From Nitrosomonas sp. (GTDB lineage Bacteria > Pseudomonadota > Gammaproteobacteria > Burkholderiales > Nitrosomonadaceae): 64,000 bases of DNA. Location of the stretch: NCBI GenBank assembly GCA_024281995.1, contig JAMWZW010000004.1, forward strand, positions 117,391 through 181,390, given 5' to 3'. The translations under genes were made by a program, and so were the position numbers. Below, one piece after another: positions 1 to 9,777 of the stretch (positions within the stretch are counted from its first letter, which is position 1; each line of letters opens with the position of its first letter). The notes below the pieces were generated by a model that saw nothing but the letters and a program-made list of their open reading frames with translations, searched no databases and was not told the origin of the DNA.

Positions 1-1360
1 CACTGAGCGCGAACTCGGCATCAAATAAGTTGCGCTTGGCAAGCAATACATCGACATAACTGGTAATGCCGCCTTGATAGCGGAGATCCGCCACACGCAA
101 CGCCGAATGCAGTGCTTCAACCTGCTGCCGTTGCGCTTGCAATTGATCATCAACCGTGCGAATAGCCACCAGCGCATCTTCAACTTCCTTGAAAGCTACC
201 AGAATAGTTTGTTCGTATTGCGCCAATGCCTGTCTTGCTTGCGCTTCCGCGGCGCGCTGTTCAAAACCAAGACTTTGCGCATTAAGCAAAGGCCCCGCCA
301 AACCAAGCCCACCCACACCAAACTCGCTGCCGGATAATAACAAATTAGACAAAGCCGGACTGGCTACGCCGAGAATACCGGTAATCGAAAATTTCGGAAA
401 CCGCGCCGCTTTAGCCACGCCTATTCTGGCGGTAGCGGCTGCCAGGTTTTGTTCAGCCTGAAGAATATCGGGGCGCCGCTGCAGCAGTTCAGAAGGCAGG
501 CCTGCGGGTACTTCCGGCGGCACTACTTGTTCTGTCAATGAACGCCCGCGCGCTATCGATACCGGATTGCTGCCTAACAGTATGCTGAGCTCATTTTCCT
601 TTTGCACGACTTGACGCTCAAGTTCCGCTACCCGCGCAGCTGCATTGGCACGTTCTGACTCGAATTGATCCAGATCCAGACGGGAAATGACACCTCCTTG
701 CAACTGCGCGCGCGAAATGGCAACCGATTCTTCCCATGAAGCCAAGGCACGATAGGCAATATCGCGTTGCACATCAAATTGCAACAGATCAAAATAACTC
801 TGTGCCACTGCGCTGATAAGCGCCAGAATGATGGCGCGGCGATTTTCTTCGCGTGCCATCAAATCAGCCCGGGCTGCCTGATTGGAACGACGAATTCTAC
901 CCCAGATATCGATTTCCCAATTCAATGTTGTTCGACCGAAATAACTGAATGGCGTTGGAAACCCGGGAATCCCAAAACCACTGAGCTTGCCAAACACCGG
1001 TGCGTTAGCGTCAATGTCCATATTGGGTACAAAATCCATAAACGCAATGCGTGAACGCGCCTGGAATTCTTCAACACTCGCCATGGCCCGCTGAAGATCT
1101 TTATTATCGTGCAAGGCTCGGTTGATAAGTCGCTGCAATTCTTCATCACGCAACAATTCCCACCAGGAAAGATTGGCGATAGACTGTCCTTCTGCTGGGC
1201 TGATGCGAAACCGTTCCGCAGTATCAATCTGCGGACGAAGATAATCGGGACCCATAGCACAACCGGTTAAGCATAAACTGACGCATAACGTTATCGTGCG
1301 AAACCAGTTACTATTGGGTTTTTCACTGAATGGATCAACCTGCAACAAAAATTTTCTCAC
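1..1360 (-). CDS. RND efflux outer-membrane lipoprotein, NodT/OprM family (3' end outside window)
   Basis: The reverse strand is open from a GTG at 1358-1360 to the window edge, about 453 residues. The GTG has an AAAGGTG ribosome site just upstream. The N-terminus carries a hydrophobic stretch ending in a lipobox (CLTGC) followed by the MGPDY motif usual at the mature start of OprM/NodT lipoproteins. Later segments match the two-fold repeat of outer membrane efflux proteins: SWWELLRDEEL, NWEIDIWGRIRR, LLQRRPDILQAEQNL, GVAKAARFPKFSITG and a final helix rich in ALRVADLRYQGG. Such proteins form the trimeric outer-membrane channel of tripartite RND pumps. The pump and adaptor genes would be expected beyond the left edge or upstream, and none is seen here. 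The family call is firm; the substrate is unknown. Confidence 0.88.
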   Translation of the reverse strand, partial: MRKFLLQVDPFSEKPNSNWFRTITLCVSLCLTGCAMGPDYLRPQIDTAERFRISPAEGQSIANLSWWELLRDEELQRLINRALHDNKDLQRAMASVEEFQARSRIAFMDFVPNMDIDANAPVFGKLSGFGIPGFPTPFSYFGRTTLNWEIDIWGRIRRSNQAARADLMAREENRRAIILALISAVAQSYFDLLQFDVQRDIAYRALASWEESVAISRAQLQGGVISRLDLDQFESERANAAARVAELERQVVQKENELSILLGSNPVSIARGRSLTEQVVPPEVPAGLPSELLQRRPDILQAEQNLAAATARIGVAKAARFPKFSITGILGVASPALSNLLLSGSEFGVGGLGLAGPLLNAQSLGFEQRAAEAQARQALAQYEQTILVAFKEVEDALVAIRTVDDQLQAQRQQVEALHSALRVADLRYQGGITSYVDVLLAKRNLFDAEFALS

Positions 1361-1473
1361 AACACAAACACCTTTATTCTCACCTTATTCAGAAGTTTCA
1401 TCAAAAAATTGGTTCCCAACAGCCAAACAAAAAACAAAGACAGCAGCAACGCAGATGGTTTTTCAACGACCTG

Positions 1474-2136
1474 TTAAATCGCTTTACGGAAAGTCAGATT
1501 GATCCGGCACGAACCTGTCAGCGCATGATACCCCGGTTTAACCGGCAATACACCGTGATAATGCAATCTTGCGGCTCCGCCCCAAGCCACCACATCACCG
1601 TGCAGTAATGGTACGCGAATCGGTCGATCCGCGCGGCGCAGACCGCCCCATAAAAAAATTGCTGGAATTCCCAACGAAACGGAAACAATCGGTGCGTCAA
1701 AATCACATTCATTTTTATCTTGATGCAATGAAAGACGCGTTCCCGGTTCATAGCGATTGATCAGGCACGCATTCGGGATAAAATTATCAAAACCAGCACA
1801 AAGCGCTGCACGCCTCGCTAAGTGTAAAAACACATCCGGCATATTGGGCCACGACTGACCGTTGTTCGGATCGATTGCATCATACCGATAACCGTTGTGA
1901 TCCGATACCCAACCGTAAGAACCGCAGTTTGTCATTGCCACTGACATGCGGAACCCGCCAGGTGTCACCATGTACCGCAATGGTGCTGCAATTGTAATCG
2001 TATCCAATGCCTTAAAGATTGCAGTTTCATCGCACAATGCGAAACCGCGCAATACCATCGCTCCAGTACATAATATCTCACTTCCCATCTGAATGAGTTC
2101 CGCTTCTTCAAACAAATTTAATGTAAATTTGTCCAT
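1474..2136 (-). CDS. alkB: AlkB-type Fe(II)/2-oxoglutarate DNA dealkylase
   Basis: A 220-residue protein that oxidatively removes alkyl groups from 1-methyladenine and 3-methylcytosine in DNA. The iron ligands are visible as H138-x-D140 (in LHQDKNE) and H194, and the 2-oxoglutarate-binding arginines as R211 and R217. All five sit at a constant offset of +7 from E. coli AlkB H131/D133/H187/R204/R210, so the enzyme should be functional. I chose the ATG at 2136 because the protein then has normal AlkB length. An in-frame upstream ATG at 2256 would add 40 residues without family support. It stands alone with no ada gene beside it, and no regulatory motif was identified. Confidence 0.93.
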   Translation of the reverse strand: MDKFTLNLFEEAELIQMGSEILCTGAMVLRGFALCDETAIFKALDTITIAAPLRYMVTPGGFRMSVAMTNCGSYGWVSDHNGYRYDAIDPNNGQSWPNMPDVFLHLARRAALCAGFDNFIPNACLINRYEPGTRLSLHQDKNECDFDAPIVSVSLGIPAIFLWGGLRRADRPIRVPLLHGDVVAWGGAARLHYHGVLPVKPGYHALTGSCRINLTFRKAI

Positions 2137-2312
2137 ATATTGCTCGGTTATAGAACAGATGTATTTGGGGTGGAGTCTTTTTTTCAGGTGACATGCTCGG
2201 ATATTCCAGCTTTCAACAGTTACCGAATATCGACTGAAGTTTGTCTTCATTACCACGCAATAGCGCGATTTATCCGTTGTATTTGTTTCAATTTTGATGC
2301 TTGTTCAATCAA

Positions 2313-4727
2313 TTACATCAAATACCGGTCAATCACGCTGAGAAACTGCTGCACATTTAATGGCTTCGTCAGATAATCGGCAAACGCGGCAACTTTCCCT
2401 TCGGCGATATTATGCGGCATAGCTCTGGATGTAACGGCAATAACCGGAATCCCTGCCAGTTCAGGTTGCTGTTGAAGCACTTGAAGAACATCAAAACCGC
2501 TCATTCCTGGTAAATTGATATCCAGCAAAATTAGATCCGGACGATGCGCTTTGATAAGATCTATTCCCGATTCCGGCGTAGCTGCTGATAGTAATTTGAT
2601 ATGCTGGCGATAAGTCAAAATCTTGGTCACCAACTCAAGATTAGCCGCATTGTCCTCAATATACACGATGATCTGTTGCTTATTTCTTGTTTTTCTATCA
2701 GATTCTAATTTATCAACCGGATTACTTATTGGTACGCTATCGTTACTGGAGAATTCCTTCGCCCGTAACTCGAACCAGAAAGTACTGCCTATATCCAGCT
2801 CACTTTGTACGCCAATCGTACCACCCATCAATTCGACAATTCGACGAGTCAGAGACAACCCGATACCGGTACCTTCAATGTCAGTTCTTGCTGCATCCAG
2901 TCGATTAAACGGTTGAAAAAGTTCGATTAGCTTATTAGCGGCAATGCCAATGCCGGTATCGGTTACAAACACTTTCAAATAACCCGGCTTTTCGGATAGT
3001 TTGGCATCAATAAGCACCTTGCCGTTATTGCGATTATATTTGATCGCATTGGAAATTAAATTAAGAATCACTTGCTTGAGTCGGATACGATCTGTATACA
3101 ACACCTTATCATACAAGCCCCTTTGAGTGATGGTAACACCTTGTTGAATGGCCAAATTTCTAACCAGACTGATACATTCTTCAATCAGCGGATGAAGTTC
3201 AACCGGTTCCAGTTTCAAATTAATACGCCCGGCTTCGATTCTTGCCAGATCCAGAACTTCATCAATGAGCGCAAGCAAATGAATGCCGGCATTCTTAATT
3301 TCCTTGACATATTTAAGGTGTATGTCATTAAGCTTCTCCATTTCAAGCAATTGGCTAAAACCAAGAATTGCATTCATGGGGGTACGAAGTTCGTGGCTCA
3401 TGCTGGAAAGAAATTCAGATTTGGCATGATTTGCCCGCTCAGCTTCATGTCTGGCAGCAATCAGCGCTTTCTCAGTTGCTTTTCGTTCAGTGATATCGTC
3501 CACAATCGACCAAATCAATTTCTTGCCGGAAGCATCGTAGACCAGTACACCCTTGAGTTGAACCGGATAACGATTACCATTTTTACGCGTATATTCTTTC
3601 TGATAAGGCCCGAAATAACCAGTCTTTTCCAGGCTTTCCAATTGACGAACTTCCTCCTCTGCATAATCATCAGGGGTTATGTCCCAGTATGTTAGATTTA
3701 ACAATTCCTCGCGGGAATAGCCCGTAGGAATCGATAATGCATTATTGACTTCAAGAAACTTTCCTGTTGCGTAATCATTTAATGCAATGCCGACAGGCGA
3801 CATGTCAAACAATGCACGTAAGCGAATTTCACTATCGCGCTTTTTTTGTTGAAATCGTCCGATTGCAACGAGAGGCAACAGTACTAATGTAGCGATCAAT
3901 ATTAAACCGATACGGAAGAAGATATCGTCGCTACTAGCCGCAGCAGCCCATCCACCTTTGGGTACGGCAGCCATTTGCCAGCTACCTTTAGGCAAAGCGA
4001 TATCCAATAATATGGGTTGCTGATCAAATATTTGCTCAGTGCCAAAGAACACTTTACCGTTTTTATCGAATGTATTCTTGATAGCAATATCAAATTCTTT
4101 CGCTGCTTCCAACACACCACTTACACGATACAGCCGATTTACATCAATGACAGCCGAGATGACCCCCCAAAATGTTTTCTCTTTGCTTTCCTGATTATCA
4201 ATAAATACAGGAATACGTGCGACGAATCCCTGTCCACCTTGTATCAGATTTACAGGACCATCAAATATCAGATTCCCGCTATCGCGGGCACGGAGTACCG
4301 CTTCAAGTTGCCTCGGGTGTTCACGAAAATTGAGTCCCAATGCCGCTTCATTACCTGAGAGCGGATACATGTAACGTATAACCAAATCAGGTGCAGCACC
4401 AATATTGCGAAGTTGCGATTGATCGTTAAATAGTGATTTTGCAAGCTTCATGAATTTTTCCGCCGACAAATCCGGTTCAACGGCAATGGATGCTACCAAG
4501 CCTTGCACCAACTGAACATTACTGGTAATAGTTCCTTCCAATGTAGCACGCAATAAACTTAATTTATCAAATGCTGAAATACGCGACTCATGCTCTAAAT
4601 GCCGTATACGCAAATAATCAACATAGCATCCGATAAAAATAAGACATATCCCAACCAGAATTGCAGGCAGAAAGGTCAGTAATTTTTTTTGCATAAAAGA
4701 GTTTGGGTTCACCCTATTGTTTTTCAT
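2313..4727 (-). CDS. hybrid sensor histidine kinase (CHASE-like sensor, PAS, HisKA, HATPase, receiver)
   Basis: An 804-residue inner-membrane kinase. A TM helix spans about residues 14-34. A CHASE-like extracytoplasmic domain runs to about 280, where a second TM helix follows. A PAS domain (about 305-415) precedes the dimerisation/phosphoacceptor helix with SHELRTPMN, whose histidine is H445. The ATPase domain shows the N box (NLISNAIKYN), G1 (DTGIGI) and G2 (GTGIGLSL) motifs. The C-terminal receiver has the acidic pocket (YIED) and phosphoacceptor D736 in LLDINLPGMSGFD. No response regulator with an output domain lies next to it, so the phosphate probably goes to an unlinked partner. The divergent neighbour is an HDOD protein, a common companion of signalling proteins. 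Confidence 0.92.
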   Translation of the reverse strand: MKNNRVNPNSFMQKKLLTFLPAILVGICLIFIGCYVDYLRIRHLEHESRISAFDKLSLLRATLEGTITSNVQLVQGLVASIAVEPDLSAEKFMKLAKSLFNDQSQLRNIGAAPDLVIRYMYPLSGNEAALGLNFREHPRQLEAVLRARDSGNLIFDGPVNLIQGGQGFVARIPVFIDNQESKEKTFWGVISAVIDVNRLYRVSGVLEAAKEFDIAIKNTFDKNGKVFFGTEQIFDQQPILLDIALPKGSWQMAAVPKGGWAAAASSDDIFFRIGLILIATLVLLPLVAIGRFQQKKRDSEIRLRALFDMSPVGIALNDYATGKFLEVNNALSIPTGYSREELLNLTYWDITPDDYAEEEVRQLESLEKTGYFGPYQKEYTRKNGNRYPVQLKGVLVYDASGKKLIWSIVDDITERKATEKALIAARHEAERANHAKSEFLSSMSHELRTPMNAILGFSQLLEMEKLNDIHLKYVKEIKNAGIHLLALIDEVLDLARIEAGRINLKLEPVELHPLIEECISLVRNLAIQQGVTITQRGLYDKVLYTDRIRLKQVILNLISNAIKYNRNNGKVLIDAKLSEKPGYLKVFVTDTGIGIAANKLIELFQPFNRLDAARTDIEGTGIGLSLTRRIVELMGGTIGVQSELDIGSTFWFELRAKEFSSNDSVPISNPVDKLESDRKTRNKQQIIVYIEDNAANLELVTKILTYRQHIKLLSAATPESGIDLIKAHRPDLILLDINLPGMSGFDVLQVLQQQPELAGIPVIAVTSRAMPHNIAEGKVAAFADYLTKPLNVQQFLSVIDRYLM

Positions 4728-4997
4728 ATATCAGAGCCCAAAGTAACCTTTGATAAAAGGATATTTTAAAAAAGATCGCTTTTCACATCGTTTATTATTC
4801 AATGCACGTCACTGAAGCACTTCTATAATCATGAGTATCCATTCTTTTGAATAAAGTTAATCACTTGATTTTGTTTGATATTAGGTCTTTTGCATGAATT
4901 TTCATAAGTAGTATAGCGTACTAACTTAGTATTTCTGCATTGATTATAGGTAATGCAAATCCACCGAATAAACAAGCATATTTATAAAGGGAACACC

Positions 4998-5864
4998 ATG
5001 TTAAATAGTGTCGATTTAAAGCAATCACTGGAACGCATTGATACATTACCTGCAATGCCAGATATTGCAAAAAGAATGCTGGCTTTGCAATTGGATACGG
5101 ACGAAGGTGAAGCCCAGTTACTCAAACTGATCGCCCAGGATCCGCAAATTTCTGCTCGAATCATCGGCTTATCTAACGCCTCTTTATTTGGCTCTCCAGG
5201 TATTATTTCTTCAGTGAATGACGCAGCTATGCGTCTGGGACTCGCGCAAATTAAATCTGTAGCTATCGGTATGGCAACTTTATCAGCCTTTGCGCAATCA
5301 ACAGAAGGAAAACTAAAATCCGCAGATCTGTGGACTCACAGCATAACTATAGCTTCAGTAATGCGTGCCGTTGCAAAACACATGCCCGCACCAAAACGCC
5401 CCGTAGATGAGCAAATTTTCCTTGCAGGATTGTTACACGATATTGGTTACAACGCATTGAATTTCATTGCAAAAGATCTTAGCAATACACTGCATGCACG
5501 ATTAAATACCGCCCCCGCAACAACATCACTGTTAAAAATAGAACACGAATTGTTGGGTATGCACCACGGCGAAATCGGTGCAAAACTTGGAGTACACTGG
5601 GGATTACCCCCTGAAATCATTACAGTAATACGCCACCATCATGCACCAGAAAATGCCGATACAGAAATTGGCTATTTACTTGTAAGACTTGTTAATATTG
5701 CTGAGAAATTACTCGCAAATTTTGCAATTAACGAACTCACCACAGCAGAAATAACCGCGCAAGAATGGATTGATCTGGGCGTTGCACCCAACGAAGCAGC
5801 CCTTATTTCGGAAGAAATTGTGATTGTTGCTACACAAAGTATGCAGCTAGCCAATGCTGCGTAA
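4998..5864 (+). CDS. HDOD-domain signalling protein
   Basis: A 288-residue cytoplasmic protein consisting largely of an HDOD domain, a degenerate HD-type fold used as a protein-interaction module in stress and c-di-GMP signalling. Typical HDOD sequence is visible: LPAMPDIAKRMLAL near the start, LIAQDPQISARIIGLSN, a leucine-rich LAGLLHDIGYNALNF segment and HHGEIGAKL..WGLPPEI. The start at 4998 is preceded by AAAGGGA at proper distance. An earlier in-frame ATG at 4953 lacks such a site. The gene is divergent from the hybrid kinase, with about 270 bases of AT-rich promoter DNA between them. The partner and the pathway are not determinable from sequence. Confidence 0.87.
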   Translation: MLNSVDLKQSLERIDTLPAMPDIAKRMLALQLDTDEGEAQLLKLIAQDPQISARIIGLSNASLFGSPGIISSVNDAAMRLGLAQIKSVAIGMATLSAFAQSTEGKLKSADLWTHSITIASVMRAVAKHMPAPKRPVDEQIFLAGLLHDIGYNALNFIAKDLSNTLHARLNTAPATTSLLKIEHELLGMHHGEIGAKLGVHWGLPPEIITVIRHHHAPENADTEIGYLLVRLVNIAEKLLANFAINELTTAEITAQEWIDLGVAPNEAALISEEIVIVATQSMQLANAA

Positions 5865-7106
5865 TTACACAATACAGCAACCGGAATCTCTGATTTTTAT
5901 TTTTAAGCGCTTACAAAAAAGGTTTTTGCAGTACCAACATTGTAGATTTAGACTGAAAGTCAATAAATACCTTTTTTTCTACCTTTATTTATAGCATCCC
6001 TTTCGTTACCGTTTTTTATAATACTAAGGCAAGTAATCGATTGGGTCATTACCTGCAGAAAAAATCATATCGCGTTACTCGATTGGCTATCTGGTCAATC
6101 AAAATTCATCAGGAAATTGCAAAATGAACAATAGTAATTGGTGGCTCTATATTGTGCAACTGACATATTTTCTCGTGATGGTGGTTATATTGGCAAATCT
6201 ACCCACTCACGCTGCACCACTGTAAACGCCTTCATCAGTCAAGTGATTCAGGGCGTCATATCGGCACAATATTACACACATCCCATGTAAGCCGAACAAC
6301 AGCCATCGTAAGAAGTGATCTCTGGTTGGGAAGATCAAGGCGATGAAGAAGCATGCTAATTTACCAAAGATAGGCAAGCTGCTGAGGTTATAAGCAGCAT
6401 ACATCTGTTGATAGCAATGCTCTTTGGTGTTAACCGTTGAAACTACTGCTGCCAATCAGTATTGCAGTAAACAGGCATTGACTCTCCTTGAAAAAACCTC
6501 AATCCAATCAGGCGAATCGATTTATATGAACATCGTTTTCTGTAACCAGAAACATCGTGAAGTCTTGAGCGCAAGTGGCATTAAAAATGCCATCGCGATA
6601 AAGTAGTGAAATACAGATCGTTGATACAACGGTAATTGTATCGCAATGGCCTAGTTTCGAAAGCTGTTAATGATCGATGAAAGGGAGTATTTACCTGATT
6701 TCAGGCAAAAAATTACAAAAAAATATTTTAACTTTCACAAAGAAATCATAGTTAGAAAACGAGTTTTCGAGTACTGCCTACTACAAACTACGGCACTTTG
6801 CACTGTACATGCATAGACGCATATTCATTGCTTACTTAATTGCATTGTTAACCTGGGAGATTTTTCAATCAAGCTTTATACAGAATGTATATAACTATGC
6901 TAAGCTAAGACATAATACAGCAACTACAGTGCTTAAAATCTATAAATAGTGCATATGCGTTGAATAATCATCAATTCATTTTAAAACACTAGATAAATAC
7001 TTTTATTCATAGCAGCATGCCGTTAATTACTGCGTTAAAATAATACCTTTGAGTCCGTTAATACACATTTCCGTTTAAAACATATTAAATTGAGTGCCTT
7101 ATTATT
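5865..7106. other. gene-poor region with one candidate small ORF
   Basis: About 1.2 kb of AT-rich DNA between the HDOD gene and the OmpA-domain gene. The only frame with a reasonable ribosome site is the 33-codon ORF at 6124. A minus-strand frame at 6207-6455 (82 codons) has hydrophobic stretches but no recognisable family. No RNA gene, convincing terminator or repeat was recognised. The last 150 bases are very AT-rich and probably hold the promoter of the OmpA/ExeA-like pair. Confidence 0.4.
6124..6225 (+). CDS. putative 33-residue single-span membrane peptide
   Basis: The ATG at 6124 is preceded by AGGAAA seven bases upstream and opens a 33-codon frame. The product begins MNNSNWWLYIV, continues as a hydrophobic helix (TYFLVMVVILANL) and ends in HAAPL. 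It could be a small membrane protein or an unprocessed secreted peptide, since the helix end resembles a signal-peptidase region. No family is recognised. The evidence is only the ribosome site and the amphipathic composition. Confidence 0.35.
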   Translation: MNNSNWWLYIVQLTYFLVMVVILANLPTHAAPL

Positions 7107-7826
7107 ATGCGTTTTATTATTATTGGACTATCCATTATTTTTTTTACCCTATCCGCCTTAATTATGTATAGAGCGATTGAACTTCCGGTTCAAACACCTA
7201 TAGCTCATACGCCTCTCATTACAGTACCTCCCACAGAAGCTCCAGTCACACCAAAATCCATAGATCAAACTCAAAATGAAGAATCGATTACTGAACCCGA
7301 TGTAGTTGTTGAAAATTCTACCGCGCCTATTGAACAATCCGATTCGGGTGCCGCTAAATCCGCAAACCAAGAAGTTAATGTTGCACATCTTGAAAATCCA
7401 GTTGTTACATCAGACGAAAAAAGTGGCAACAATAAAATCATGACAATCGAGAATCATCCGACAATTTTGACGATTTTTGGCGGACAAACTTTTCGTTCCG
7501 GTCAAGCCATCATCAATGATACTGCGGCCTCAAAGATTGAAAAATTAATCAATGAAATATCAGTATTTCCAAATAGCCAGATAATTATTGAAGGACACAC
7601 CGATAATATTCCCACTGGCAAATTGCACAGAAATAATATGGATTTATCAATACGCAGAGCAAAAGCTATTGCAGACATTTTAATTTCCCGTGGCATACCA
7701 CCTGAATCGATATCTGTTATTGGTTATGGCGATACTCGTCCCATAGACACTAATAGAACCGAACAAGGTAGAGCAAAGAATCGCAGGGTCGAAGTAAAAT
7801 TACTGCTTAAAGAAGGAGAAAATTAA
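7107..7826 (+). CDS. membrane-anchored OmpA-family peptidoglycan-binding protein
   Basis: A 239-residue protein with one N-terminal TM helix or uncleaved signal (residues 1-20). A Pro/Thr/Glu-rich linker follows (25-105), then a C-terminal OmpA domain (about 118-235). The peptidoglycan-binding signature is visible as GHTDN at 163-167 and the NRRVEVKL end. In the family, the Asp of GHTDN and the Arg of NRR hold the diaminopimelate side chain. It should sit in the cytoplasmic membrane and reach into the wall. Only five bases separate its stop from the ExeA-like ATPase gene, so the two are probably one operon. No strong ribosome site is seen before the ATG. Confidence 0.85.
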   Translation: MRFIIIGLSIIFFTLSALIMYRAIELPVQTPIAHTPLITVPPTEAPVTPKSIDQTQNEESITEPDVVVENSTAPIEQSDSGAAKSANQEVNVAHLENPVVTSDEKSGNNKIMTIENHPTILTIFGGQTFRSGQAIINDTAASKIEKLINEISVFPNSQIIIEGHTDNIPTGKLHRNNMDLSIRRAKAIADILISRGIPPESISVIGYGDTRPIDTNRTEQGRAKNRRVEVKLLLKEGEN

Positions 7827-7831
7827 TACAC

Positions 7832-9076
7832 ATGTATACAAAATATTTTAACCTCCAGAAGCTACCATTTGAGAATGTTCCGGATCCACTATTTTTTTAT
7901 AACCAAGGTGATCATGCACGTATTCGCAAGCAAATATCAGGGTCATTACAGAGTGGTCGCGGATTAATTGTTGTAACCGGCCCTATTGGTTCTGGTAAAA
8001 CCACGCTCAGTCAAATGATAAAGGCTGATTTTCCTGATGACGTTAAATTAATTTGGATGGCGGAACCGCCTGCAAATAGTAGTGATCTCTATTTATTTCT
8101 TGCGCAGGAGCTAGGGTTGCACCCTTTGTCATCCGAAAAAACTTTTGTCATGCGAGACATTCGCAACGCACTACTAGAAATTAATGCTGCTGGAAAAAAA
8201 TGCCTAATAATCATTGATGAATCGCATTTAATGTCGGACGATGTAATTAATGGCATTCGTTTATTAAATAATCTCGAAGAAGGATCGGTTAAGCTCATCC
8301 AATTGTTACTACTCGGTCAAGAAGAATTATTGGAAATGATCAATAGGCCCGCATTAGAACCGTTTAAACAACGAATTGCCGCACTTGAAACACTCGGGCG
8401 AATGAATTCCGATGCCACACAAAAATATATCTCGCATCGCCTTAAAGTCGCTGGTGGGACTGGTGAACTTATATCCGATACAGGATGGGAAGCACTTGGT
8501 ATTGCATTCCAGGCTGGCGGAACACCTCGAACAATCAATTCATTATGTGACAGAGCATTTAGCGTTGCTTTTGAACGCGAAAAAACTGCAGTTGATGCAC
8601 ATGATATCTATGAGGCTACACAACGGCTTGGATTGCGAACCGACGTGTTTCATTACATTATTTCATTAAAAAGCCAAGAAAGAAAAAGCCGGGAAGCACG
8701 CGCAGTAGTGAATCAAGAATTCGCAACGGAAGAAACAGAAATTTCTTTCAAAACACAACCCGCTGAAATGCCTAATTCTCTTGAAAAACAAACTGTCTCA
8801 TCGTTTAATGGGGGAACAAAACAAACTTCACAAGCGGCAAACAATGAAACCGACCCCATACTTATTGATCCTAGAATACATGTTAGCGATACGGCTCCCT
8901 CTTACGAAGAAATTGCCAATAAAATCAAGGAAAATTATACTCAAAAAAACTTGCGAGTACCTGCTACGGTTTTGGTCATTTCAATGATTTCTCTAATTAT
9001 TAGTGTTTTATTTTTTTGTCATCATACTGATGCTGCAGGATTCATCAATTGCATGATTAATTTGTTTAATTCTTAG
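7832..9076 (+). CDS. ExeA/MshM-like AAA ATPase with C-terminal membrane anchor
   Basis: A 414-residue protein opening with YFNLQKLPFENVPDP, the usual N-terminus of ExeA/GspA-type ATPases. Walker A is GPIGSGKT (50-57) and Walker B is LIIIDE (125-130). AAA sensor-like sequence (LLGQEELLEMI, FKQRI) follows, and a final hydrophobic helix lies near 380-402. ExeA proteins with their GspB partner help insert secretin rings through the peptidoglycan; related proteins occur in MSHA pilus and polysaccharide loci. Here the partner is the OmpA-domain gene five bases upstream, and no secretin, pilin or sugar-polymer gene is present. Role in envelope assembly is inferred. ATPase assignment is firm. Confidence 0.87.
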   Translation: MYTKYFNLQKLPFENVPDPLFFYNQGDHARIRKQISGSLQSGRGLIVVTGPIGSGKTTLSQMIKADFPDDVKLIWMAEPPANSSDLYLFLAQELGLHPLSSEKTFVMRDIRNALLEINAAGKKCLIIIDESHLMSDDVINGIRLLNNLEEGSVKLIQLLLLGQEELLEMINRPALEPFKQRIAALETLGRMNSDATQKYISHRLKVAGGTGELISDTGWEALGIAFQAGGTPRTINSLCDRAFSVAFEREKTAVDAHDIYEATQRLGLRTDVFHYIISLKSQERKSREARAVVNQEFATEETEISFKTQPAEMPNSLEKQTVSSFNGGTKQTSQAANNETDPILIDPRIHVSDTAPSYEEIANKIKENYTQKNLRVPATVLVISMISLIISVLFFCHHTDAAGFINCMINLFNS

Positions 9077-9175
9077 ACTAATATCGAATTAATTCCGTGC
9101 AATTTTTTAATAAAAACCTATACTCGGTATTACCTGATTACTAACTGCGAATATTGCAAAAAAACAATTTCCTGA

Positions 9176-9397
9176 TTATTGAGTTATTGAATTCACAATT
9201 CTTCTGAACAACGGTGATAATAGTAGCAAAAGAGCAAAGCCAACAGGAAAGGCAACGCCCCATGCGTAAAACCATTCACGAAAAAAAATATCTGAGAATC
9301 CAATATTTACTAAGGTAACTGTCGCAGATACACAACCAGTCATCGTTATTGACATCATTAAGCTATAAATGCAATGCGCTAAAATCTTCTGTTTCAT
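9176..9397 (-). CDS. small DUF2798-type membrane protein
   Basis: A 73-residue protein with two predicted membrane helices (about 8-30 and 45-66), the second containing the W..AWGVAFPVGF core and the PLFRRIV end typical of DUF2798. The function of this family is unknown. It lies alone on the minus strand between two plus-strand genes. The ATG has no strong ribosome site (upstream sequence is T/A-rich), so the start is less certain than the family. Confidence 0.6.
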   Translation of the reverse strand: MKQKILAHCIYSLMMSITMTGCVSATVTLVNIGFSDIFFREWFYAWGVAFPVGFALLLLLSPLFRRIVNSITQ

Positions 9398-9777
9398 AAA
9401 ATTGAAGACCCTTTTTTAGAAACGAACATTGCATAACACATTCATCTAATCTTTCTAGATTTGTGCAAAAACACCTAATCGCCTGATATGGTTTTAAAAT
9501 TGTGATTAATTATATCTGACTTTAAAACAGCAATCATGAGTTCTGAATTACCTATCAAGCCACACAACTCCACTAAGTTTAATAAATTGCCACATCAATT
9601 CCTTCACGAAATGCACTGTTTTAATTACTTCCAAAGCTTGCTGTAAATTATGAAATATGCCACACGAATTAACAACCATAATTCATAGTGCCGCACGAGC
9701 GGTCCCGTTAAAAAGCATAGGATAATTCCTACAGTAGTGATAGAATCATTGCAAAAATAATAACAAATTGTAACTCT
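9398..9777. other. AT-rich spacer
   Basis: About 380 bases between the divergent DUF2798 and RlpA-like genes. I see no coding frame with a ribosome site, no strong dyad and no repeat. It presumably holds both promoters. Confidence 0.35.

Noticed and set aside
3072-3695. Long antisense open frame of 207 codons inside the histidine kinase gene
   Set aside because: It is the shadow of a well-supported kinase with all conserved motifs; its product resembles nothing.
6207-6455. 82-codon minus-strand frame with hydrophobic segments
   Set aside because: No ribosome site and no family resemblance; it also overlaps the better supported small ORF at 6124.
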